From positions 1-64,000 of the forward strand of contig JAWKWA010000005.1 in assembly GCA_041397765.1 (NCBI GenBank): a stretch of 64,000 nucleotides of DNA, given 5' to 3'. Source of the stretch: JAWKWA01 sp041397765. Lineage in GTDB: Bacteria > Pseudomonadota > Alphaproteobacteria > Rhizobiales > Hyphomicrobiaceae. Numbering within the stretch: the first letter of the stretch is position 1; every line of letters starts with the position of its first letter. The notes below the pieces were generated by a model. It was not told the DNA's origin. It ran no database searches and saw nothing but the letters and a program-made list of their open reading frames with translations. Of this stretch, positions 44,938-55,383 are shown piece by piece. A program made the position numbers and the translations under genes.

Positions 44938-47843
44938 GCGGGACGGGGAGGGGTGCCATCCGCCTCGACGAGGGTGGCGAGATCGACCGGGGCCGGCCGA
45001 TCTCTTTCCGCTTCGACGGCATGCCGCTTCAGGGATATGCCGGCGACACCATCGCCTCGGCGCTCCTGGCGAACGGGCTTCGCACCGTCGCGCGCAGCTT
45101 CAAATATCACCGGCCGCGAGGCATCCTCGGCTATGGCGTCGAGGAGCCGAGCGCCATCCTCGATCTGAGGGTCGGCGAGGGGCCGGCCGCGCGCCACGAT
45201 CCGAACGCCCGCGCGACGATCGAGCCGCTTCTCGAGGGCATGGTCCTGAAAGCGGTCCATGCGGCCGGCACCGCGGCGCGCGACCGTCTCGCCGTTCTCG
45301 ACCGCTTCCACCGCTTCATTCCCTCGGCCTTCTACTACAAGACCTTCATCTGGCCCTCCTGGCATGCCTATGAGGCGCGCATCCGCGCCATGGCGGGGCT
45401 CGGGCGCATCGACCCGGACGCGCGCGCGGGGGTCGTGCCGCACCGCTTCGCGAATGTCGACCTTCTCGTCGTCGGCAGTGGTCCGGCGGGTCTCGCCGCC
45501 GCGCTCGCCGGACTTGCCGGCGGCCGCACCGTCATGCTGATCGAGCAGGACGCCCGCATCGGCGGCTCGCTGCGCATGCGCGCAGGCGTCATCGACGGCC
45601 GGCCGGGTGCCGCCTGGGCGGAGGAGACGGTCCGCAAGCTCGTCGATGGAGGCGCGGCGGTGCGCACCTCGGCGACGGCGATCGCGCTCTACGATCACAA
45701 CCTGGTCGCGGTGCATGAGCGCGGGCATGCGCCGGGCGGTGCGGGCGACTGTCTCTGGCGCGTGCGTGCGCGCGAGATCGTGCTCGCCGCGGGCGCCATC
45801 GAGCGGCCATTGCTGTTCGCCGACAACGACCGTCCGGGCGTGATGCTCGCCAGCGCCGCGCTCGCCTATCTGCGTCGCAAGGCGGTGCGGGCCGGTGGCA
45901 AGATCGTCGTCGCGACCGCGAGCGACGCTGCCTACGAACTTGCCGGTGCGATGGCGGCCGCCGGGGCCGAGGTCGTCGTCGCCGATGCCCGCAAGACCGT
46001 GACAGATGGCGCGCGGGCTCTTGCCGGAGACGTCACGGTTCATGCCGGCGAGCGGATCCGCCGCGCACTTGGCCGAAGCGAGGTCGCGGGCGTCGAGCTG
46101 ACTGGCGGCACCCGCATCGACGCCGATCTCCTCGCCGTATCGGGCGGCTTCTCGCCGGCCATTCATCTCTATGCCCACGCCAAGGGCCGGCCGCGCTGGG
46201 ATGGCAGCCTCGGTGCCTTCGTGCCGGGCGAGCCGGTGCCGGGCCTTCGTGTCGCCGGTGCCGCGGCCGGACGCTTCGCGCTCGCCGACGCCCTGGAGGA
46301 TGGCACCCGCGCCGGCCGAGGCAGCGGCGAGGCCGCGCCGGCACCGTCCGCCGGTCCGCGCGCGGTCGCGGCGGCGGCGCTCCAGCATGCGGCACCGATC
46401 GCCGTGCCCGAGGCCGCTGCGCGCGACCGCGTCTTCGTCGACCTGCAGAACGACGTCATCACCAAGGACATCGCGCTCGCCGCCCGCGAGAGCTTCAAGG
46501 CGGTCGAGCATCTGAAGCGCTATACGACGCTCGGCATGGCGACCGACCAGGGCAAGACCTCGAACGTCAATGGTCTTGCCGTGCTTGCCTCGATCACCGG
46601 CCGCAGCATCGCCGAGACGGGCGTCACCACCTTCCGCCCGCCCTATGCGCCGGTCCCCTTCGCCGCCATCATCGGTCCCGCGCTTGGCGAGCTCGACGCA
46701 CCCGTACGCCGTCTTCCCGCCGAGAACGAGCACCGCGCCGAGCAGGCCGTGTTCGACGAGTATGGTGGCATCCTGCGCCCCGCCTGGTACGGCTCAGGGC
46801 CCGATGCCATCGCCAGCGAATGCCGCGCCGCGCGGACGGCCGTCACCGTCTTCGACGCGAGCCCCCTCGGCAAGGTCGAGGTGGTCGGCCCCGACGCCGC
46901 CGCGCTCCTCGACTTCGTCTTCTACACGCGCATGTCGACGCTGAAGCCGGGGCGGCTGCGCTATGGCCTGATGCTCTCGGAGGGCGGCGTCGTGTTCGAC
47001 GACGGCGTGGTGCTGCGCCTCGCACCCGACCGCTTCGTCGTCTCCTGCTCGTCGAGCCACGTGCCGGCCGTCGTCGGCCTCCTCGAGGAATGGCGCCAGG
47101 ACCGCTTCGACATCGCCCGCGTCTTCGTCCACGACACCACCGGCCATTGGGCGACCATGGCGATCGCAGGTCCGGGCTCGCGCGCCGTCGTCGCCGCCAT
47201 CTTTGGTGAGAGCGGGCTCGACGACGTGAACCTGCCGCACATGGCGATGCGTGAGGCGCGCTTCGAGGATGGCCCGGCGCGGATCTCGCGCGTCAGCTTC
47301 GTCGGCGAGCGCAGCTACGAGATCTCGGTGCCGGCCGGCCGCGCCGTCGCTCTGTGGCGCGCCGCGCGCAAGGCGGGCGCCGTGCCGCTCGGCGTCGAGG
47401 CGCTGTCGATCCTGCGGCTCGAGAAGGGCTTCATCATGGTCGGCGTCGATACGGACGGCGAGACCATGCCGCACGACATCGGCATGGGCCGTGCGCGCGA
47501 CACGCGCACCGACGCCTATGCCGGCGACCGCTCGCTCTTCACCGCCGAGGCGCGAAAGCCGCACCGCAAGCAGCTCGTCGGCATCGCCATCGAGGGCGCC
47601 GCGCGCGTGCCCGTCGGCGCCCATGCGGTGGTCCGCGAGGATGGCCGGCGCCGCAGCATCGGCTTCGTCACCAGCAGTGCGATCAGCCCGACGCTCGGCT
47701 CGTCGATCGCGCTCGCCCGCATCGAGGATGGCGAGCGCCGCCACGGCGAGAGCGTGACCTTCGACCATCTCGGCCGCATCTTCACCGGTCGGATCGTCGC
47801 CCCCTGCTTCTATGACCAGAAGGGAGAGCGCCTCCATGCGTGA
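44934..47843 (+). CDS. soxA: Sarcosine oxidase subunit alpha
   Basis: 969 residues. It has an N-terminal ferredoxin-like region (DTIASALLANGLRTVARSFK) and an NAD-binding domain with VGSGPAGLAAALAGL near residue 180. The C-terminal folate-binding GcvT-type module from about residue 570 includes RAARTAVTVFDASPLGKVEV. It carries the tetrahydrofolate site where the methylene group leaves as 5,10-methylene-THF. The start is GTG, overlapping soxD by four bases. Confidence 0.95.
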   Translation: MSGTGRGAIRLDEGGEIDRGRPISFRFDGMPLQGYAGDTIASALLANGLRTVARSFKYHRPRGILGYGVEEPSAILDLRVGEGPAARHDPNARATIEPLLEGMVLKAVHAAGTAARDRLAVLDRFHRFIPSAFYYKTFIWPSWHAYEARIRAMAGLGRIDPDARAGVVPHRFANVDLLVVGSGPAGLAAALAGLAGGRTVMLIEQDARIGGSLRMRAGVIDGRPGAAWAEETVRKLVDGGAAVRTSATAIALYDHNLVAVHERGHAPGGAGDCLWRVRAREIVLAAGAIERPLLFADNDRPGVMLASAALAYLRRKAVRAGGKIVVATASDAAYELAGAMAAAGAEVVVADARKTVTDGARALAGDVTVHAGERIRRALGRSEVAGVELTGGTRIDADLLAVSGGFSPAIHLYAHAKGRPRWDGSLGAFVPGEPVPGLRVAGAAAGRFALADALEDGTRAGRGSGEAAPAPSAGPRAVAAAALQHAAPIAVPEAAARDRVFVDLQNDVITKDIALAARESFKAVEHLKRYTTLGMATDQGKTSNVNGLAVLASITGRSIAETGVTTFRPPYAPVPFAAIIGPALGELDAPVRRLPAENEHRAEQAVFDEYGGILRPAWYGSGPDAIASECRAARTAVTVFDASPLGKVEVVGPDAAALLDFVFYTRMSTLKPGRLRYGLMLSEGGVVFDDGVVLRLAPDRFVVSCSSSHVPAVVGLLEEWRQDRFDIARVFVHDTTGHWATMAIAGPGSRAVVAAIFGESGLDDVNLPHMAMREARFEDGPARISRVSFVGERSYEISVPAGRAVALWRAARKAGAVPLGVEALSILRLEKGFIMVGVDTDGETMPHDIGMGRARDTRTDAYAGDRSLFTAEARKPHRKQLVGIAIEGAARVPVGAHAVVREDGRRRSIGFVTSSAISPTLGSSIALARIEDGERRHGESVTFDHLGRIFTGRIVAPCFYDQKGERLHA

Positions 47844-48396
47844 CCGCGGTCTCTTCTGGTCGCCCGTGCCCGACTGGGCGAGCGCGCGGATCGAGCGGGC
47901 GGGCCTCGTCGTCCGCCCGGCGAGCGCCCCGGCCGCGCTCCATCTGGCGAGCGGCGATCTTGCGGCGATCGCCACGGCCTTCCGGCTCGAGGGCACGCTC
48001 GGCCCGCGCGATCCCATTCCCGATGGCGACTATGCGCTGCGCCTTGCGCCCGACCGCTGCCTCGTCGTCTCGGGCGCCGCCACGGCCGGCGCAGCCGGCG
48101 CCGCCGCAGGCCTCCATCTGTCGGAGGTCACCGACGGCTACCTCCTCATCGATGTGACGGGCAAAGCCGCGCGCGATCTGCTGGCCCAGGGCACCAGCTA
48201 CGATTTCTCGGACGCGACCGTCCGGCCCGCCGAATCCGCAAATCTGTTGATCGGCCGCCTCCGCGTCGCCGTCGCGCGCACCGGCGAGGGCTTCCGCCTC
48301 CATGTCGAGCGTCCGACCGCGACCGCGCTCTGGACCTGGCTCGACGAGGTCTCCGCGCTCGGGGTCGGCGCCGAGCGGCATTCCTCGCGCGCGTGA
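47836..48396 (+). CDS. soxG: Sarcosine oxidase subunit gamma
   Basis: 186 residues of the SoxG family, a GcvT-like scaffold subunit. Recognisable parts are LRLAPDRCLVVSG and VTDGYLLIDVTGKAARDLLAQG. The ATG at 47836 overlaps the soxA stop and has AAGGGAGAG upstream. It completes the soxBDAG operon. Confidence 0.9.
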   Translation: MRDRGLFWSPVPDWASARIERAGLVVRPASAPAALHLASGDLAAIATAFRLEGTLGPRDPIPDGDYALRLAPDRCLVVSGAATAGAAGAAAGLHLSEVTDGYLLIDVTGKAARDLLAQGTSYDFSDATVRPAESANLLIGRLRVAVARTGEGFRLHVERPTATALWTWLDEVSALGVGAERHSSRA

Positions 48397-48410
48397 AGGA
48401 GCCCGCATCC

Positions 48411-50815
48411 ATGAGAACGCATTATCGCGCCGTCGTGATCGGCGGCGGCATCGTCGGGGCCAGCGTGCTCTATCATCTGGCGCGCCACGGCTGGAGCGAT
48501 GTCGCCCTCATCGAGCGCGCCGAGCTGACGGCGGGATCGACCTGGCATGCGGCCGCCGGCTGTCACGCGCTCAACGACGATCCCAACATCGCCGCGCTGC
48601 AGGGTTACACCATCCGCCTCTACAAGGAGATCGAGGCCGAGAGCGGCCAGGATGTCGGCCTGAAGATGACCGGCGGCATCGTCATCGCCGCGAGCGAGGA
48701 GCGCTGGCGCTGGCTGAAGGCCGAGCGCGCACTGTTCGAGACGCTCGACATGGAGGCGCGCCTCGTTACCCGCGATGAGATCGCCGCGCTCTGCCCGATC
48801 ATTGCCGTCGAGGACGTGCTCGGCGGTCTCTACGATCCCCAGGAGGGGCGGCTCGACCCGCACGGCGTCACCCATGCCTATGCCGGCGCGGCGAGGAAGC
48901 GCGGCGCCGAGGTGATCCTCGCCAACCGCGTGCTGTCGCTCGCGCCGCGCGCCGATGGCGGCTGGACCATCGAGACCGAGAAGGGCCCGATCGTCGCCGA
49001 GCATGTCGTCAACGCCGCGGGGCTGTGGGCGCGCAAGGTCGGGCGCATGGCCGGTGTCGATCTGCCGGTCGTGCCGATGCAGCACCACTATCTCGTCACC
49101 GAGGACGTGCCCGAGATCGCCGCGCTCCCGAACGGCATTCCCGCCGTCACCGATATGGACGGCTTCACCTATCTCCAGCAGGAGCGGCAGGGTGTGCTGC
49201 TCGGCGTCTACGAGCGCGACTCCCGTCACTGGGAGACCGAAGGGGCGCCCTGGGACTATGGCCAGGAGCTGCTCGCGCCCGACATCGACCGCATCGCGCC
49301 CGAGCTCGATCACCGAGCGATTTCCGCCCTGAAGCGCGTCGGCATCAAGCGCTGGGTGAACGGCGCCTTCACCTTCACGCCTGACGGCAATCCGCTGGTC
49401 GGCTCGGTGCCGGGCCTGCGCAACTACTGGTGGCCTGCGGCTGCATGGCCGGCTTCAGCCAGGGCGGCGCCATCGGTCTTGCTCTTGCCAACTGGATGAT
49501 CGAGGGCGATCCGGGCGCCGACATCTTCGGCATGGATGTCGCCCGCTATGGCCGCTTTGCCTCGGCCGACGCCTATCTGAAGTCGACGACGGCACAGTTC
49601 TATGCGCGTCGCTTCGTGATGACCTATCCGAACGAGGAACTGGCGGGGCTGGCCGCCCCTTGCGCACCACGCCCTGCTACGACGCGCTCGCCGAGGGGGC
49701 GCGCTTCGGCTGCCTGTGGGGCATGGAGGTGCCCAACTATTTCGCGCCCGGCATGCCCGGGTTCACCGAGACGCCGACCCTCGGCCGCTCCGAGGCGCAC
49801 GATCTGGTCGGGCGCGAGGTGAAGGCGGTGCGCGAGGCCGCGGGCCTCTTCGAGACGGCGATCTACGCGCGCTACGAGGTGACCGGGCCGGGCGCGGAAG
49901 CCTTCCTTGATCGCGTCCTCGCGGCGCGTCTGCCGGCGGTCGGCCGCGTCCGCCTCGCACCGATGCTCTCGCCGGGCGGCAAGCTGATGGGCGATCTGAC
50001 GGTCGCCAGACTCGCCGCCGACCGCTTCTGGCTGGTCGGTTCCTATCACTTGCAGGTCTGGCACATGCGTTGGCTCGATGCGTTGAAGCCGGCGACGGGC
50101 GTCGCTATTCGCAACCTGTCCGACGACTGGCTGGGCTTCCTCAACGTCACGCCCGCGACGTGCTCGCGCGCGTGACGGAGTACGACGTCACGAATGCGGC
50201 GCTTCCCTTCCTCGCCTGTCGGGAGATCGAGATCGGTCCGCAGCGGGCCATGGTCGCCCGCCTCTCGATCACCGGCGAGCTCGGCTACGAGATCAACGTG
50301 CCGGCGAGCGGCCATCGCGTGCTCTACGGCCTGTTGACGTCGGCGGGGCGCGAGCTCGGGCTCACCTCGTTCGGCCTGCGCGCGCTCGACAGCCTGCGCC
50401 TGGAAAAGAGCTACGGAAGCTGGGGCACGGAGTTCTCGCAAGGCTATACGCCCGCAGCGAGCGGGCTCGACCGCTTCATCGCCTATGACAAGCCGGATTT
50501 CGTCGGCCGCGACGCGGTGCTGCACGCCCGCCAGAGCGCGCCCGGCGAGCGGCTCGTCACGCTCGCCATCGATGCCGTCGACGCCGATGCGGCTGGCTAT
50601 GAGCCGATCCATCACGACGGCCGGCGGGTCGGCTATGTCACATCGGGCGCCTATGGCCATTTCGTCGGCGAGAGCCTCGCCATGGCCTATGTCGAGAGCG
50701 CGATCGCCGCCGCGCGTCCGCCGCTGACCGTCACGGGTGGTCGGCGAGGCCGCGCCCGGCGCGTATTCTGGAGCAGTGCGCGCACGATCCCGAGGGCGCG
50801 AGATTGCGCGGCTGA
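48411..50815 (+). pseudogene. Dimethylglycine/sarcosine dehydrogenase-like FAD–GcvT fusion, five frameshifts
   Basis: About 800 codons. The N-terminal FAD-binding oxidase has VVIGGGIVGASVLYHLARHG and the flavin-site ELTAGSTWHAAAGCH. The C-terminal half is an aminomethyltransferase (GcvT) domain with TAIYARYEVTGPGAEAFLDR and SITGELGYEINVP, ending EQCAHDPEGARLRG. As read it changes frame near 49430 (GGG read as GG), 49655, 50155, 50738 and 50750. Every piece is well conserved. When intact it would demethylate dimethylglycine or sarcosine onto tetrahydrofolate. It lies 14 bases after soxG and surely belongs to that operon. Confidence 0.8.
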
Positions 50816-50828
50816 CAGAGCCTGGACT

Positions 50829-50937
50829 GTTCGAGATGCGCGCGGCGACGCGGGCATCGAGAGCGTGAATCAGTCTCTGAAGCAGAGAATCCAAGCCTGA
50901 TCGTTCGAGATGCGCGCGGCGACGCGGGCATCGAGAG
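50829..50937. repeat. 35-bp direct repeat in a convergent gap
   Basis: GTTCGAGATGCGCGCGGCGA and the next 15 bases occur at 50829–50863 and again, identical, at 50903–50937, a 74-base period. The pair fills the gap between two convergent genes. Confidence 0.85.
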
Positions 50938-50947
50938 CCGGGCGCCG

Positions 50948-52111
50948 CTATGCCGCTTCCAGATGGCCGGCGAGACGGTCGAGGAAGGCGAGGCATCTCT
51001 CCAGCTCCGCGATCTCGATGAATTCGTCGGGCCGGTGTGCCTGATCGATACTGCCGGGACCGAAGACCACGGTCGAGATGCCCGCATCGCAGAAGAAGCC
51101 GGCATCGGTGCCGAAGGAGACGACCTTCGCCTCGCCCGAGCCCGTCAGCGTTTTGACGAGTGCAACGGCTGCCCCCGACTGCCGGTCGTCGAGCGAGGGC
51201 ACGATCGCCTCGCGCACCGTCTCGACAGCGGCCGCCGGCGCGACCGCCCGCATCCCGGGCAACAGATGCTCCTGCACGTGGCGCTCGATGCGGGCGAGAT
51301 GGGCAAGCCCGTCGTCGCCCGGCACCGGCCGCAGTTCCCAGATCACCTCGCATTTTCCGGCGACGATATTGCGGGCCGCTCCACCCCGGATCATGCCGAC
51401 ATTGATGGTCGAGAAGGGCGGATCGAACCGCGAGCCGGGAAAGGGCCTTGCCGCGAGCTCGCCGGCGAGCGCGTCGAGGAAGCCGACGAAGCGTGCGGCG
51501 TGCACGATGGCGTTGACGCCCTTGCGCGGATCGGCGGCATGGCAGTCGAGCCCCGAGAACACCGTGCGCATCTCGTAGCCGCCCTTGTGGCCGCAGATGA
51601 TGCCCATCCGCGTCGGCTCGCCGACGATGCCGACCGCCGGCAGCACACGCTGCTTCATGTCCTCGACCAGCACCGGCGCGCCGAGCCCGCCGATCTCCTC
51701 GTCATAGCAGACCGTCACATGCAGTGGCCGCTTGAGGGCGCGGCCGGCGCAATCCTCCGCCGCCGCCAGCATGCAGGCGATGAAGCCCTTCATGTCGACC
51801 GCGCCGCGGCCATGGGCGCGCCCGTCATGCACGGCGAGTTGGAAGGGCGGCGTGCTCCAGGCCTGCCCCGTCACCGGCACGACGTCGGTATGGCCGTTGA
51901 GAACGACACCGCCCTCGACCGGCGGGCCGACGATCGCATGCAGATTGGCTCGCTCGCCGGTCTCATCGAAGCTCAGATGCGAGACGATGCCGGCCTCGGC
52001 GAGCAGGTCGCGCACATAGTGCACGAAGGCGAGATTGCTGCGGGCCGACAAGGTCTCGAAGCCGACGAGGCGCTCGAGGATCTGCAGCGTGCGGGCGATG
52101 TTGGCGGCCAC
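50948..52111 (-). CDS. argE: Acetylornithine deacetylase-like M20 peptidase
   Basis: 387 residues of the M20 metallohydrolase family. The zinc-site landmarks are NGHTDVVPVTG, GRGAVDMKGFIA, CYDEEIGGLGAP and the C-terminal DQAHRPDEFIEI. ArgE removes the acetyl group from N-acetylornithine, but M20 specificity cannot be read from sequence. The GTG start at 52111 lies five bases after the stop of the corrinoid-activation gene, so translation is coupled to it, an unusual partner for arginine synthesis. Confidence 0.82.
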   Translation of the reverse strand: MAANIARTLQILERLVGFETLSARSNLAFVHYVRDLLAEAGIVSHLSFDETGERANLHAIVGPPVEGGVVLNGHTDVVPVTGQAWSTPPFQLAVHDGRAHGRGAVDMKGFIACMLAAAEDCAGRALKRPLHVTVCYDEEIGGLGAPVLVEDMKQRVLPAVGIVGEPTRMGIICGHKGGYEMRTVFSGLDCHAADPRKGVNAIVHAARFVGFLDALAGELAARPFPGSRFDPPFSTINVGMIRGGAARNIVAGKCEVIWELRPVPGDDGLAHLARIERHVQEHLLPGMRAVAPAAAVETVREAIVPSLDDRQSGAAVALVKTLTGSGEAKVVSFGTDAGFFCDAGISTVVFGPGSIDQAHRPDEFIEIAELERCLAFLDRLAGHLEAA

Positions 52112-52116
52112 GGGTC

Positions 52117-54198
52117 TCAGCCCTCCCGGCCGCGCCGGCCCCGTCGTCCGCGCCGGCCTTCGCCACCTTCGCCCGCCGCCTCGTCGTCCCCCGTCACGCC
52201 CTTCGGCGGCAGCTTGACCGCCGCCTCGAGATTGGGGAAGGCGTCGACCTTGTTCGGCATCGCCATGGCGTAGACGAAGTGCTCCTGGAATTTCGGCTCG
52301 AGCGCCGTCTCGATCTTCTCGATGCGTCCGACCAGCGTCTCGATCTCGCGGCGGTGTCCCCGGTTGAGCAGCGCCATGCGCGCACCGGTTCCCGCCGCAT
52401 TGCCGACGGCCGCGACCTTTGCAAGATCGCAATCGGGGATGAGGCCGAGCACCATCGCATATTTCGGGTCGATGAAGCTGCCGAACGCGCCGGCGAGCTT
52501 GATGCGATCGACATGCTCGATGCCGAGCTTGTCCATCAGCAGCTTGACGCCGGCATAGAGCGCGGCCTTGGCGAGCTGGATGGCGCGGATGTCGTTCTGC
52601 GTGACGACGTGGCGCTGCTCGCCCTGCCACAGCACGTAGGAGAAGGTGCGCCCCTCCGCGACGATGCGGTCGGATCGCTCGGCGAGCGCGCCGCGGATGA
52701 CGCCGTCCTCGGAGATGATGCCGGCGAGGAACATCTCCGCCACCACCTCGATGATGCCCGAGCCGCAGATGCCGGTGACGCCGAGCTGCGCCGCCTTCTC
52801 GGCGAAGGCCGGCTCGTCCGACCATTCCTCGACGCCGATGATCTTGATGCGCGGCACCAGCGTCTCGGGATCGATGCGCACCCGCTCGATGGCGCCGGGG
52901 GCGGCGCGCTGCCCGGCCGAGATCTGTGCGCCTTCGAAGGCGGGACCGGTCGGCGAGGATGCCGCGACGATGCGCCGGCTGGAGCCGAGCACGATTTCGG
53001 CATTGGTGCCGATGTCGACCAGCAGCGTGACCTCGTCGCTCTTGTGCGGCGCCTCGGCCAGCGTCGCGCCCGCCGCGTCCGCCCCGACATGGCCGGCGAT
53101 GCAGGGCAGCGTGTAGACGCGCGCGCCCGCATTGATCGGCAGGTCGATGTCGCTCGCCCTGAAGTCGCGCGCGCCCGATGCCGCGAGTGCGAATGGGGCG
53201 CCGCCGAGCTCGGTCGGGTCGATGCCGAGGAACAGGTGGTGCATGATCGGATTGCCGACGAACACCGCTTCCAGGATGTCGTTCGGGTCGATGCCGGCCT
53301 CGGTCGTGACATTGCCGATGAGATTGCGGATCGCCTCGCGCACCGCCGCCGTCAGTGCCGGCTGGCCGTCCGGGTTCATCATGACGTAGGAGACGCGGCT
53401 CATCAGGTCCTCGCCGAACCGGATCTGCGGGTTCGACGCGCCGGTCGAGGCGATGACGCGCCCCGAGAGCAGCGAGACCAGATGCATGGCGATCGTCGTC
53501 GAGCCGATGTCGACGGCGAGCCCGTAGGCCTCGTTGTGGAAGCCCGGCCACATGGCGACCACCTGCGGACGGTCGCGGCCGTTCTCGTTGACGGCGAGCG
53601 TCACCTTCCAGGCGCCCTGCCGCAGCACCGACTGGACGCGGGCGATGAGATGGAAGTCCATCCCGGCGTCTTTGATGCCCCATTCCGTCTCGAGCGCCGC
53701 GAGCATGCGCTCGAGGTCGCCGAGCGGCTGCTCCATGTCGGGCTCGGTCACCTCGACATATTTGAGGTGGGTGGCGATGTCGCGCTCGATGACGCGGTCG
53801 CCGGCCGCCTTGCGCACCACCTGGGCGTTGACCTGCACGTCCTGCGGCACGTCGATGACGAGATCGCCCTCGATCAGCGCCGAGCAGGACAGCCGCCGGT
53901 CGGCCGCGAGCGAGCGCACGCGGGCATAGCGCTGCTCGGTCGCCGAGAAGGCCGAGAGATGGTCCTTGGCCGAGGTGATGCCGTGCTTGGCGAACTGGCC
54001 CTCGGCGACCTCGACCTGGCAGCGTCCGCAGATCCCGCGTCCGCCGCAGACCGATTCCACATAGACGCCGAGCGAGCGGGCCGCCTGCAGCACCGGCGTG
54101 CCGACGGCAAAGCGTCCGCGCCGGCCGGACGGCATGAATAGGACGAGGGCGTCCTTGACCGCGGCCTCGTCTGCGGCATCGGGCGTCCTCTGGTCCAT
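52117..54198 (-). CDS. ASKHA-domain corrinoid reductive-activation protein (RACo-like)
   Basis: 693 residues. An N-terminal 2Fe-2S ferredoxin domain has CGGRGICGRC near residue 49 and a fourth Cys in RRLSCSAL. A linker and an ASKHA ATPase domain follow, with DIGSTTIAMHLVSLL near residue 235, VDIGTNAEIVLGS, and GICGSGIIEVVAEMF. Such proteins use ATP to return inactive Co(II) corrinoid protein to Co(I). The tail is Arg/Gly-rich. It lies 90 bases downstream of the methyl-THF methyltransferase. The ATG follows GGAAGGTG. Confidence 0.88.
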   Translation of the reverse strand: MDQRTPDAADEAAVKDALVLFMPSGRRGRFAVGTPVLQAARSLGVYVESVCGGRGICGRCQVEVAEGQFAKHGITSAKDHLSAFSATEQRYARVRSLAADRRLSCSALIEGDLVIDVPQDVQVNAQVVRKAAGDRVIERDIATHLKYVEVTEPDMEQPLGDLERMLAALETEWGIKDAGMDFHLIARVQSVLRQGAWKVTLAVNENGRDRPQVVAMWPGFHNEAYGLAVDIGSTTIAMHLVSLLSGRVIASTGASNPQIRFGEDLMSRVSYVMMNPDGQPALTAAVREAIRNLIGNVTTEAGIDPNDILEAVFVGNPIMHHLFLGIDPTELGGAPFALAASGARDFRASDIDLPINAGARVYTLPCIAGHVGADAAGATLAEAPHKSDEVTLLVDIGTNAEIVLGSSRRIVAASSPTGPAFEGAQISAGQRAAPGAIERVRIDPETLVPRIKIIGVEEWSDEPAFAEKAAQLGVTGICGSGIIEVVAEMFLAGIISEDGVIRGALAERSDRIVAEGRTFSYVLWQGEQRHVVTQNDIRAIQLAKAALYAGVKLLMDKLGIEHVDRIKLAGAFGSFIDPKYAMVLGLIPDCDLAKVAAVGNAAGTGARMALLNRGHRREIETLVGRIEKIETALEPKFQEHFVYAMAMPNKVDAFPNLEAAVKLPPKGVTGDDEAAGEGGEGRRGRRGRRGREG

Positions 54199-54288
54199 CT
54201 CGCACCTTCCGCTGTGGAGTTGTCCTGTCGTCGCGGGGGGCGCGGCCACGTGGCGTGGTCGTCGCCGCGCGGCCCCGTCTCGTCCGCC

Positions 54289-55257
54289 TCAGCCCGCCGT
54301 CGCGCCCCGCCGCGCCTCGCGCCCGCCGCGCCGCCGTCCGCCGCCGGCATCACCCGACGGGGCCGTCGCGTTCGGCGACGCCGCCGAAGCGGCGGAAGGC
54401 TGGTGGTCGCGGTTGTGCATGATCCACTCGGTGCAATTGGCATCCGTGCCCATCAGCACATTGGCCGCCCGCACCGCCTCCATCTCCTGCGGCCGGCACG
54501 GGTTCATGATCGCCGAGGTCATGCCCGAGGCGATCGCCATCGGCAGGAAGGCGGCGTTGATGCCGTGGCGGTTGGGCAGGCCGAACGAGATGTTCGAGGC
54601 GCCGCACGAGGTGTTGACCTTCAATTCCTCGCGCAGACGGCGGACCAGCCGGAACACCTGCTGGCCGGCCGTGCCCATGGCGCCGATCGGCATCACCAGC
54701 GGATCGACCACGATGTCGTGCGCGGGAATGCCGTGGTCGGCCGCCCGCTCGACGATCTTCTTGGCGACCGCGAAGCGGACATCGGGGTCCTCCGAGATGC
54801 CGGTCTCGTCGTTCGAGATGGCGATCACCGGAACGTTGTACTTCTTGATGAGCGGCAGGATCAGCTCGAGCCGGTCCTCCTCGCCCGTCACCGAGTTGAC
54901 GAGCGGCCGCCCCTTGGCGACCTCGAGCCCGGCCTTGAGGGCGGCGGGCACCGAGGAATCGATGCACAGCGGCACATCGACGAGGCTCTGCACGAGCTCG
55001 ATCGTCTGGCGCAGCAGCGGCGGCTCGGTCTCGTTGGGATTGACGGCGGTGACGCCGGCATTGACGTCGAGCACCAGGGCGCCGAGCGCCACCTGCTCGA
55101 GCGCATCCTTCTTGACCGTCTCGAAATTGCCCTCGACCATCTCGGCGGCGAGCTTCTTGCGCCCGGTCGGATTGATTCGCTCGCCGATCACGCAGAACGG
55201 CTGATCGAAGCCGATGATGACGTCCTTCTTCTGCGAGGACAACAGCGTGTGGGTCAT
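54289..55257 (-). CDS. Methyltetrahydrofolate:corrinoid methyltransferase (MtgA/AcsE-like)
   Basis: 322 residues of the pterin-binding TIM-barrel family. GERINPTGRKKL near residue 26 and LDVNAG near 63 bind the pterin. SNDETG and TSCGASNISFGLPNR are conserved barrel segments. It transfers a methyl group between a corrinoid protein and tetrahydrofolate. The last 25 residues are an Arg/Gly-rich tail, as in the adjoining corrinoid activator. AAGGATCC precedes the ATG at 55257. It diverges from a metF gene 126 bases away. Confidence 0.88.
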   Translation of the reverse strand: MTHTLLSSQKKDVIIGFDQPFCVIGERINPTGRKKLAAEMVEGNFETVKKDALEQVALGALVLDVNAGVTAVNPNETEPPLLRQTIELVQSLVDVPLCIDSSVPAALKAGLEVAKGRPLVNSVTGEEDRLELILPLIKKYNVPVIAISNDETGISEDPDVRFAVAKKIVERAADHGIPAHDIVVDPLVMPIGAMGTAGQQVFRLVRRLREELKVNTSCGASNISFGLPNRHGINAAFLPMAIASGMTSAIMNPCRPQEMEAVRAANVLMGTDANCTEWIMHNRDHQPSAASAASPNATAPSGDAGGGRRRGGREARRGATAG

Positions 55258-55383
55258 GGATGGATCCTTGATCTCGAAGGCGCCGGGCGATACCGCCGAA
55301 AGGGGGCCTGGCGATCCCCGGGCGTGTCCTTGGACGAAGGGGCGCCATCGCGGCGCACGATTAGCCGAAGGCTGGAGGTGGCG

